A DNA stretch of 58,512 nucleotides. Source: Bacteroidota bacterium. GTDB taxonomy: Bacteria; Bacteroidota; Bacteroidia; Chitinophagales; Saprospiraceae. Below are positions 52,532 to 58,512 of this stretch, in pieces (position 1 is the stretch's first letter; every line of letters starts with the position of its first letter). The translations under genes were made by a program, and so were the position numbers. The stretch covers positions 1 to 58,512 of the forward strand of contig JAFMDF010000019.1 of NCBI GenBank assembly GCA_017857395.1, written 5' to 3'. Under the pieces are notes generated by a model that was not told the origin of the DNA, did not search any database, and saw only the letters and a list, made by a program, of their open reading frames with translations.

Positions 52532-54073
52532 TTATCTTATTTTCCGTTGTCGTTCAAAATCATATAAAGTCTTCACCCGAATCGTTAACCAAGTACTCCA
52601 AAAATCTCTTAAAGAAAAAATATAATCTCGTTTAGCTTGGTCTTTTTCTTGCAAAGCAATCGTCAAATCTGTAATACTCAGATTCCCTATAAAAAAGCGA
52701 TTTTTAGCAATTTCATAACGTTCTGCCGCAATCTCATCTGCTTCTTTGGACAATGCCAATTGGTCTTTGAGCATATTACAAAGGGTTATCAATGTATAAA
52801 TTTCTTGTTCAAAAACAATGCGGTCTTGTTCCACCTCATATTCGACTAATTGTTTGTTCGCTTTAGCCGTTTCCATACGAGATTTAGAGCGCCCCCAATC
52901 CATAATAGGGATTTCAAAACCTATTTGTATGGTTTCTCTATCCTGTGGACTTTTATAAACATCCGTAATATTTTTAGCTGTATTCGACAAACCAAAAGCC
53001 GCAAAAATATGGGCTTGAAAACCATTTTCCCCTTTCGCTTTCGCCACACCTCGTTCCGCTTCTAAACTTCTTCTTTTAAAACCTATGGCATCTCCTCTGT
53101 TCACAAAAGCTTCTTGTAAAGCTCGGTCGGTATTTATTTGCAAATCGGGAATAGTGATTGGTAGAACCAACTCAATGGCTGCGGCATCTCGATAAGCGAT
53201 GTAAGACTTCAACTGTAAATCCGCTACCTCTAAATTTTGCTCTGCCCTAGCCGCTGATTTTTTAGATTGTAAAACTCCTAAACGCAATTGTAATAAATCA
53301 TTTTTAGAAATTTTGCCTAAATCAAATCGTTCTAAAGCTATTTTATAAATCGTGTCATTATTACTTAAATTGCTTTGCGCTATTTGTCGATTTACTTGGG
53401 CAATCAAAAATTCAAAAAAGCGATTGGCAGCGGTTAACCCAATATTTTCTAAATTTTCGATGTATTCTTGTTTCGATTCTTCAAAGCGTAAGGGTTCTGT
53501 TTTTTTATCCCATTTTAAAGGGTTAAAAGCGAATAATGGTTGCTGTATGCCAATACCAATTGGCAAACCATTGTATAATTTAAAATCTCTATCAAAATCA
53601 TCAAAACGTTGTAATTGAGAATTGACAAAAACCGTTGCGCCCGTTGCTGCAATCGTTTGGCTCAAGGAAAAAGTTAAGTCAGAATTATTATTGGTGACCG
53701 ATTGAAATTCAATGGTGCCATCAGGTTGCAGTACTTCTTGAAAAGTTCGATTAAAATTCGGTAAGGTGCCACTTAGGGTTAATTGTGGTTTATAATTCGA
53801 CAAATAACTTCTGTATTGCCAATAGGATGTTTCTTTTTGAGTGCTGGCTTGTTTGGCGGATATTGATTGGCTTTTTGCTAGTTCAATTACCTCATGTAAA
53901 GTTAGTGCTACCTTAGTATTATTCTCCGAAAATTTATTAATTTGGTAGGATGCTTTTCCCCCTTTGGAGGGGGAGAGATTAAGTGCAAATGAATAATCTT
54001 CTGATAAACTTTGAGCATTTAGTATGCTAAACACTAACAAAATTATTGAGGTACTTAAAATAATTATTCGCAA
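52532..54073 (-). CDS. TolC-family outer-membrane efflux protein
   Basis: The 513-residue protein has a signal peptide (1-20, ending ILNAQ). It contains two OEP repeats with long helices (KVALTLHEVIELAKSQSISA, LENIGLTAANRFFEFLIAQV, YKIALERFDLGKISKNDLLQ, RYEIAKNRFFIGNLSITDLT). It forms the outer-membrane channel of the tripartite pump. It follows the HlyD gene by 52 bases. The first 70 residues before the repeats are longer than usual. Confidence 0.9.
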   Translation of the reverse strand: MRIIILSTSIILLVFSILNAQSLSEDYSFALNLSPSKGGKASYQINKFSENNTKVALTLHEVIELAKSQSISAKQASTQKETSYWQYRSYLSNYKPQLTLSGTLPNFNRTFQEVLQPDGTIEFQSVTNNNSDLTFSLSQTIAATGATVFVNSQLQRFDDFDRDFKLYNGLPIGIGIQQPLFAFNPLKWDKKTEPLRFEESKQEYIENLENIGLTAANRFFEFLIAQVNRQIAQSNLSNNDTIYKIALERFDLGKISKNDLLQLRLGVLQSKKSAARAEQNLEVADLQLKSYIAYRDAAAIELVLPITIPDLQINTDRALQEAFVNRGDAIGFKRRSLEAERGVAKAKGENGFQAHIFAAFGLSNTAKNITDVYKSPQDRETIQIGFEIPIMDWGRSKSRMETAKANKQLVEYEVEQDRIVFEQEIYTLITLCNMLKDQLALSKEADEIAAERYEIAKNRFFIGNLSITDLTIALQEKDQAKRDYIFSLRDFWSTWLTIRVKTLYDFERQRKIR

Positions 54074-54094
54074 AATAAATTGGTTTTAGCAGTT

Positions 54095-54133
54095 GTAAAA
54101 TTCATCACTCATCACTCATAATTCATCACTCAA
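54095..54133. repeat. ATTCATCACTCATCACTCA repeats at the HlyD-TolC junction
   Basis: Four units of the ATCACTCA type lie in the 52-base gap between the HlyD and TolC genes and slightly into the HlyD 3' end. Confidence 0.5.
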
Positions 54134-55370
54134 TAAAAACCTCTTCCAAATGCACATAATCCTTCATATCCGTAATAATCACTTCCTCGCCTGCTTTCAG
54201 GTTATCCAATATTTCAACATAATCGAAATTGGACAAGCCTATTTTCACTTCTCGACGTTTGGCAATACCATTCTCTACGACATAAATCATTTGCTGCTTT
54301 CTGCCTTTAAATATAGGGCCATTGGCAACTCGAATCGTATTATTTCTAGATTTTGTAATTAAGAAAACTTCAACTGTTAAATTAGGGCGCAACAACTCAT
54401 GATTCGGTTGCTGTAACTGAACCACAAATTGTATCACGCCATCTGCAACAGTCGGTTTTATATTGCTAATGAGACCTCTTAAATCTTGTTCGTTGATTCG
54501 GATAATGGCAGCTTGTCCAATGTGGATTTTTTCACCATAAATATCTGAAATAGCGCCCTCTACTCGAAAACTCGCTAAGTCTGCTATCTTCGCCAAAGCT
54601 TCTCCTTCGTTCACCGTTGTCCCCACGTTTTCATTGACCCAAGTCAACACACCTTCCCTAGAAGCAACTACTTCTGCCTGTTCTAATTTCCTAGAAAATT
54701 CTTTTAAATCTTTGCTTTGAATCGCTAATTGCAATTCCACCTCTTTCAAATCACTTGTAACGGCTTGCTGTTTATAAGCCAAATCATTCTCTAATTGTTT
54801 TTTCTCTAGTTGAGCTATTTCCAAATTGAGGTTGACTTTTTCCATAGCTTCTTCTGTTCCTCCGCCAATCGTCACCAATCGCTTAGCATCTTCTAAATCT
54901 GCTTTTAAGCCATTAATTCGCAAGCCTTTGATTTCATTGTTGATTTTTAAATCGTATAAATTTTTATCTAATTGTAATTTTAATTGGACAATACTATTTT
55001 TTTTCAAAGCTAATTCATCATCTAACTTTGCTTTGGTCAATAAAGCAAATTCTTTATTCAAGACTAAAATCGGTTGATTTGGCTGAACGGTACTGCCAAC
55101 AGGTATTAATACTTCTTGTACTGCTGCTTGAATGGAACTGGTAATCACTTGCTCAAATTCTGGTACAACTTCTCCTGAGGCAGTAATCGTATTTTCAATA
55201 TTTCCTGCTTCTGCTAGGGCGGTTCTAAATTTAGTGGCGCTTAAAGAAGTTGTTAGAGAAGACCTAAAAAAATATAAGCCCACTCCAATTATCCCAATAA
55301 GCAGCATTGCCCAAAAAATATTTTGGTTGCGGCCTTCTTGGATAATTTTATCAGATAATTCTCTGTCCAT
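54126..55370 (-). CDS. HlyD-family periplasmic adaptor protein
   Basis: The 414-residue protein has an N-terminal membrane helix (about 18-36; NIFWAMLLIGIIGVGLYFFR), a lipoyl-like half (VQEVLIPVGSTVQPNQPIL), a helical hairpin (about 105-225), the second lipoyl half (VVASREGVLTWVNENVGTTV) and beta-barrel domains (VEGAISDIYGEKIHIGQAAI). It bridges the MacB-like exporter and TolC. It is the first gene of the minus-strand array and has a near-consensus sigma-54 promoter at 55421-55436. Confidence 0.92.
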   Translation of the reverse strand: MDRELSDKIIQEGRNQNIFWAMLLIGIIGVGLYFFRSSLTTSLSATKFRTALAEAGNIENTITASGEVVPEFEQVITSSIQAAVQEVLIPVGSTVQPNQPILVLNKEFALLTKAKLDDELALKKNSIVQLKLQLDKNLYDLKINNEIKGLRINGLKADLEDAKRLVTIGGGTEEAMEKVNLNLEIAQLEKKQLENDLAYKQQAVTSDLKEVELQLAIQSKDLKEFSRKLEQAEVVASREGVLTWVNENVGTTVNEGEALAKIADLASFRVEGAISDIYGEKIHIGQAAIIRINEQDLRGLISNIKPTVADGVIQFVVQLQQPNHELLRPNLTVEVFLITKSRNNTIRVANGPIFKGRKQQMIYVVENGIAKRREVKIGLSNFDYVEILDNLKAGEEVIITDMKDYVHLEEVFIE

Positions 55371-55420
55371 TGTTTACTTTTTTGAAGTCGATTAAACCCA
55401 AATAGTTCTGCTATCATAAA

Positions 55421-55436
55421 TCCAAGAGGCGTGCCA
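55421..55436 (-). promoter_or_regulatory. Sigma-54 (-24/-12) promoter of the efflux operon
   Basis: The minus strand reads TGGCACGCCTCTTGGA. Against the consensus TGGCACG-N4-TTGCW only one defined base differs (GG in place of GC at -12) and the spacing is exact. It starts about 50 bases before the HlyD start codon, giving a leader near 40 bases. The NtrC-like regulator encoded in the same array is the natural activator. Confidence 0.65.
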
Positions 55437-55506
55437 AGTTACAAAATACTGACTATCAATTATTTATAATTATTTCTTATTTTTTAAGTGTTTTAAAAAC
55501 GAACGG

Positions 55507-55526
55507 AGTGTTCAATATCGAACACT
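55507..55526. promoter_or_regulatory. Palindromic enhancer site upstream of the sigma-54 promoter
   Basis: AGTGTTC-AATATC-GAACACT is a perfect 7+7 inverted repeat centred about 105 bases upstream of the predicted start of transcription. This is the usual place for NtrC-type activator dimers. A further half-site TGTTC is at 55536-55540. Confidence 0.6.
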
Positions 55527-55546
55527 TTTAAAATATGTTCTTAGCT

Positions 55547-55684
55547 CCGTAAATCGGATATCCTTATCCGAGTCCATATAAGAAAAATAAACGTTTTAAG
55601 TTATGTTGACATAGTCTAAAAATCCGTGGTACTTTTTATCCATGATAAATCCCCCTTTACTCGGATAAGAATGTCCGAATACGG
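55547..55684. repeat. Inverted repeat with about 26-base arms
   Basis: The left arm 55547-55573 contains TCGGATATCCTTATCCGAGT and the right arm 55659-55684 contains ACTCGGATAAGAATGTCCGA, which pair with only a few mismatches. No target duplication is obvious. It may be an insertion remnant or the terminal structure of a lost gene. Confidence 0.55.
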
Positions 55685-55867
55685 GGTTGCAATGCAAACT
55701 AGCTGACACTTCACCTCCTATATTTTGCTAATATTTTACACATTGATTGTTTTTACATTTGAGACAAGCTCATATCCAAAGCTTTGTACTACTTTAGCTA
55801 TCTCAATTTCAAATATTTTTATCAAGCAACACATACTGTTTAAAAATCAACCATTACCTAGACTTTG

Positions 55868-55900
55868 TAGTAGGCAGTTCGCAGTAGGCAGTTTACAGTA
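55868..55900. repeat. GCAGTAGGCAGT direct repeats upstream of the metalloprotease
   Basis: TAGTAGGCAGT and GCAGTAGGCAGT follow one another here, then a partial copy (TTTACAGTA). It is the third place in the window with this unit. Confidence 0.6.
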
Positions 55901-55959
55901 ATAAAACTGTTTTCATAGCGCAATCAACCCTATTTCAATGTCAAAAAATTTAAACAGTT

Positions 55960-57408
55960 ATGACCAAAAAAGTCTTACTACTACCTACTCTATTATTGTT
56001 TTTGGTACAAATTTGTGTGGCACAACACACTTATTGCGGACACCAAAGAGCAATGAATCAACTGGCAACCCAGTATCCAACTTTTCAAAAATCAGTTCAA
56101 CAAACTTTTGCGGAAGCTCAAAGAATGCGTGCAACTAGCCGTTCTAATGAAGTCCATCAAGTACAAGTCGTGGTGCATGTGGTGCATAATACGGGTGTAC
56201 AAAATATTCCTGATGAATTGATTCATGAGCAAATTGCTATCTTAAATGAAGATTTTCAAAGCTTAAATGCGGATCAAGCAAATGCTAGAGACATGTATAA
56301 AGCCATTGCTGGCAATGCAGGTATTGAGTTTGTTTTGGCAACTACTGACCCTGATGGCAATCCTACTTCTGGTATTACTCGCACAGAAACAGCAGTAGAA
56401 ACTTTTGTTGATTTAGATTTAGATATCGCTACGCTATTAGAAGCTGCGGCAGAATGTGGTTTAGATTTCACTTGCATCCAAGAAAAACTCTTAGTCGGTG
56501 GTTTGGAAGATGGTGCCGCAAATGGCGCAGTACAAATGGATGATGTTAAAAGAAGTGATAAAGGAGGCATCGACCCTTGGGACACCGATAGATACATTAA
56601 TATTTGGGTGGCTAATTTAAATATTGATTTCTTAGGGCAATCTATGCCTGCTATTTTAGGTTTTGCTTATCCACCAGCAGGTGCTCCAAATTGGCCAGCT
56701 GAGGTTTTTGAAGAAGATTTAGCGTCCATTGCAGGAGTTGTAATCCACCATGAAGCATTTGGTAGAAGCAATGCTGGAGAAGGTTTATTAGGCAATTTAG
56801 CAGATGGTGGTCGTACCACTACCCACGAAATGGGTCACTATTTTGGTTTACGTCATGTACACGGAGACGGTGGATGTGAGGAAGATGATGGCATTTCTGA
56901 TACGCCTCCAGCAGACGCAAGTGTTCAAGCACAAGCTGACCCAGAGAACCTCCCTGTATGCGCAGAACTCTATAGTAGTATCAATACTTGTGATTCAGAT
57001 GATTTACCAGACATGGTAGAAAATTATATGGATTATAACGCCATCACTTGCCAAAACTTATTCACGCAAGAACAAGTGGATATTATGCGAGCAATGTTGG
57101 AAGGACCAAGAGGTGGTTTAATTGGACAAATGAGTACGACTAGTACGGCGGAAGAAATTGCAGCTACTCAAGGTTTTGAGGTCTATCCTAATCCAACCGC
57201 TGGTACTTTAAATTTATCTTTAGCGGGTTATAATATCGCTGATTTTCAAGTTCGAGTACAGAATATTTTGGGTGCAGAAGTCGCTATAAATGTAACTTCA
57301 GGCAATACCCAAATTGATATGAGTCAATTGAATAACGGTGTTTATTTAGTCAATTTGGTGAAGGAAGATTTACAAATCGTTAAAAAAGTATCTGTACTTA
57401 CAAAATAA
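55960..57408 (+). CDS. Secreted M43-type (pappalysin-like) zinc metalloprotease with type IX sorting domain
   Basis: The 482-residue protein has a signal peptide (residues 1-20, LFLVQICVAQ). The catalytic helix TTHEMGHYFGLRHVHG (His289, Glu290, His293, third ligand His299) is the extended HExxHxxGxxH motif of metzincins; VENYMDYNAITC further on gives the Met-turn, and the CEEDDG-DTPPAD stretch matches M43 pappalysin-like proteases. The last 75 residues form a type IX sorting domain (VYPNPTAGTLNLSL, LNNGVYLVNLVKED). It is exported through the Por system and probably digests external proteins. It stands alone and ends at a hairpin (57430-57471). Confidence 0.93.
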   Translation: MTKKVLLLPTLLLFLVQICVAQHTYCGHQRAMNQLATQYPTFQKSVQQTFAEAQRMRATSRSNEVHQVQVVVHVVHNTGVQNIPDELIHEQIAILNEDFQSLNADQANARDMYKAIAGNAGIEFVLATTDPDGNPTSGITRTETAVETFVDLDLDIATLLEAAAECGLDFTCIQEKLLVGGLEDGAANGAVQMDDVKRSDKGGIDPWDTDRYINIWVANLNIDFLGQSMPAILGFAYPPAGAPNWPAEVFEEDLASIAGVVIHHEAFGRSNAGEGLLGNLADGGRTTTHEMGHYFGLRHVHGDGGCEEDDGISDTPPADASVQAQADPENLPVCAELYSSINTCDSDDLPDMVENYMDYNAITCQNLFTQEQVDIMRAMLEGPRGGLIGQMSTTSTAEEIAATQGFEVYPNPTAGTLNLSLAGYNIADFQVRVQNILGAEVAINVTSGNTQIDMSQLNNGVYLVNLVKEDLQIVKKVSVLTK

Positions 57409-57740
57409 TAGGATTATTCAGAATTTACAAATTTTCTCATCGGACGACACTAGTCATCTGACGAGAAAATTCTTCAAAGATCAAAAAATAAAACAAGACT
57501 ATGGTTTCAACAGAAGGCTGAAAACCAAACTTTACATTCTTTTGAATTATTATTTAAAAAGGTTGGAGAGGTTATTTCTAAATTTTAGAGGTAGCCTCTT
57601 TTTAGGCTCTTAATAGCCATTTAAAACCAACAAAATGTCGATAATTTTCAACCTCAAATTCAATCTCAAAATTCCCGCCGAAGGTGGTTTAAAATTGAAG
57701 TTGATGTTTATTTAGTACCTGAACCACTAGCGCATTTATC
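57409..57740. other. Intergenic region after the metalloprotease gene
   Basis: It holds the hairpin at 57430-57471 and a small GAGG/CCTC hairpin followed by T near 57584-57597. A 26-codon frame at 57635 (MSIIFNLKFNLKIPAEGG) has no ribosome binding site and is not accepted as a gene. Confidence 0.55.
57430..57471 (+). terminator. Hairpin terminator of the metalloprotease gene
   Basis: AATTTTCTC (57430-57438) pairs with GAGAAAATT (57463-57471); the stem continues inward with the imperfect pair ATCGGACGAC/GTCATCTGAC around the loop ACTA. It begins 22 bases after the stop. Confidence 0.65.
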
Positions 57741-58512
57741 TTAATTAATTGGCAAATCATCTACGGTATTAGAAAATTCATTACCTTCTTTATCTGTTTC
57801 TATCACCCAGAAATAGTTACTGCATTTCTCCCAATTCGTATTATCTGGGCAAACTTGTTTTTTCCCTTTTATGATATATCTTTCCGCTTTTTCTTCTACT
57901 ATATATCCATATTCGTTATAAAATCCACCATAAGTTTTATTCCAAATTTCCTTGCCTTCTTCATCCGTTTTGATTAACCAAATATCATAATTTCCATTAC
58001 CGAAAGAACTGGTCGAACCGATAATTAAATAACCTCCATCCTTTAAATTTAAAATAGAACTTGCTTTGTCATAACTCTTTCCACCAAATATTTTAAACCA
58101 TTCTTCATTCCCCTTTATATCCGTTTTGGTTAATAAAATATCCCCTTTTCCTTTTCCGTAAGTGGTGGCTGTGGTATTCACCATAATTTGACCTCCTTCT
58201 TTGGTAGGTAGGGCAGTAATTAAATTAATTTCACTTATCCTACGATACCTAATATTTTTATTTCGACCATAGTCCACAAATATTTCTGAAATAGCACCAA
58301 TTAGGTTGCGCTCAATCCTTAATTTAATACCATTCATTCTTAACTCATCTTTTAAAAGTAAAGTAGCTATCCTATCTTTTCCAAAAACATGCATCTTATA
58401 CCTATTTTCTTTTTCATAAGCTAAGGTGAATTCCGTATTCGTTTCTTCATTTCGATACGTGCCATCTATAGTTGAATAATAAGCAGGATTCAATTCCTCT
58501 TCGATTACTACT
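57741..58512 (-). CDS. Partial protein: beta-lactamase C-terminal domain fused to repeat domain
   Basis: The frame is open through the right window edge (VVIEEELNPAYYSTIDG at the start of what is visible), so the gene is cut. A TTG at 58493 could be read as a start but an upstream continuation is more likely. The first 90 visible residues (DGTYRNEETNTEFTLAYEKE ... RNLIGAISEIFVDYGRNKNI) resemble the lipocalin-like domain found at the C-terminus of serine beta-lactamase-like hydrolases. The rest has two IWLIKTDEEGKEIWNKTYGG-type units, common in Bacteroidota surface proteins. It ends without a sorting domain. The combination is unusual; the catalytic domain should lie outside the window. Confidence 0.6.
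   Translation of the reverse strand, partial: VVIEEELNPAYYSTIDGTYRNEETNTEFTLAYEKENRYKMHVFGKDRIATLLLKDELRMNGIKLRIERNLIGAISEIFVDYGRNKNIRYRRISEINLITALPTKEGGQIMVNTTATTYGKGKGDILLTKTDIKGNEEWFKIFGGKSYDKASSILNLKDGGYLIIGSTSSFGNGNYDIWLIKTDEEGKEIWNKTYGGFYNEYGYIVEEKAERYIIKGKKQVCPDNTNWEKCSNYFWVIETDKEGNEFSNTVDDLPIN

Larger units (their letters stand above)
55371..55959. other. Divergent intergenic region with sigma-54 promoter and large inverted repeat
   Basis: These 589 bases contain the HlyD promoter (55421-55436), a palindromic activator site (55507-55526), an inverted repeat (55547-55684) and GCAGTAGGCAGT repeats (55868-55900). No gene is supported. The promoter of the metalloprotease gene was not found. 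Confidence 0.75.

Noticed and set aside
1-58512. CRISPR array
   Set aside because: The short repeats are 7-18 bases, without regular unique spacers, and no cas gene is present.

Overview
The window is AT-rich chromosomal DNA from a member of the Bacteroidota, most likely a Saprospiraceae-like bacterium. Evidence: two secreted proteins end in type IX secretion (Por) sorting domains (25480-27711, 55960-57408); a rpmB-rpmG-DUF4295-ftsY block is present; tRNA genes lack an encoded CCA; the tRNA-Lys promoter fits the Bacteroidota TTG-N19-TAnnTTTG pattern; ribosome binding sites are weak. The family-level placement is inference.

Layout. (1) 79-17980: a set of very large lipoproteins around a ROK regulator. 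It has a LamG protein with a duplicated flanking domain, a ThuA-DUF1080 fusion, and three proteins that each combine a c-type heme site (CxxCH) with sugar-dehydrogenase-like beta-propeller segments, plus PmoA, PA14, HEAT or DUF1080 modules. It looks like an envelope-bound oxidative carbohydrate (3-keto-glycoside type) system; the substrate cannot be read from sequence. The 835-base gap 4203-5037 inside this set holds three inverted-repeat elements. Two have matching direct repeats at their ends, so they look like MITEs. (2) 17981-25222: an accessory island ending near tRNA-Lys. It holds a WYL-regulator fragment, an unknown 452-residue protein, an excisionase-like HTH protein, a RepA-like ATPase, two small membrane/HTH proteins, a ribbon-helix-helix coiled-coil protein, iteron-like repeats and a decayed HExxH peptidase fragment. 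No integrase, relaxase or transposase is visible. It looks like a degraded or trans-mobilised replicon. (3) 25223-41547: mostly core genes: tRNA-Lys, a secreted VCBS protein, NhaC antiporter, DUF937-OmpA protein, sulfate activation (cysC, cysD, cysN), metK, an adenylate cyclase, ftsY, DUF4295, rpmG, rpmB, tRNA-Arg, a LytTR protein with an atypical receiver, gluconokinase. (4) 41663-55370: a subtilase lipoprotein, then a long minus-strand array reading HlyD, TolC, ABC ATPase, serine hydrolase, two MacB-type permeases, alpha/beta hydrolase, NtrC-like regulator, histidine kinase. A near-consensus sigma-54 promoter and an upstream 20-base palindrome precede HlyD, so the array is probably a self-regulated efflux operon. 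(5) 55371-58512: an intergenic region with a large inverted repeat, a secreted M43-type metalloprotease, and a gene cut by the window edge that carries a beta-lactamase C-terminal domain followed by repeat sequence.

Short tandem repeat families (GCAGTAGGCAGT, TGATTGTTTGATTGTT, AGTCATTAGTCA types) sit in many gene junctions, often as hairpins. No CRISPR array, rRNA, full transposase or SusC/SusD pair is present. All functions are from reading the sequence; no database search was run.
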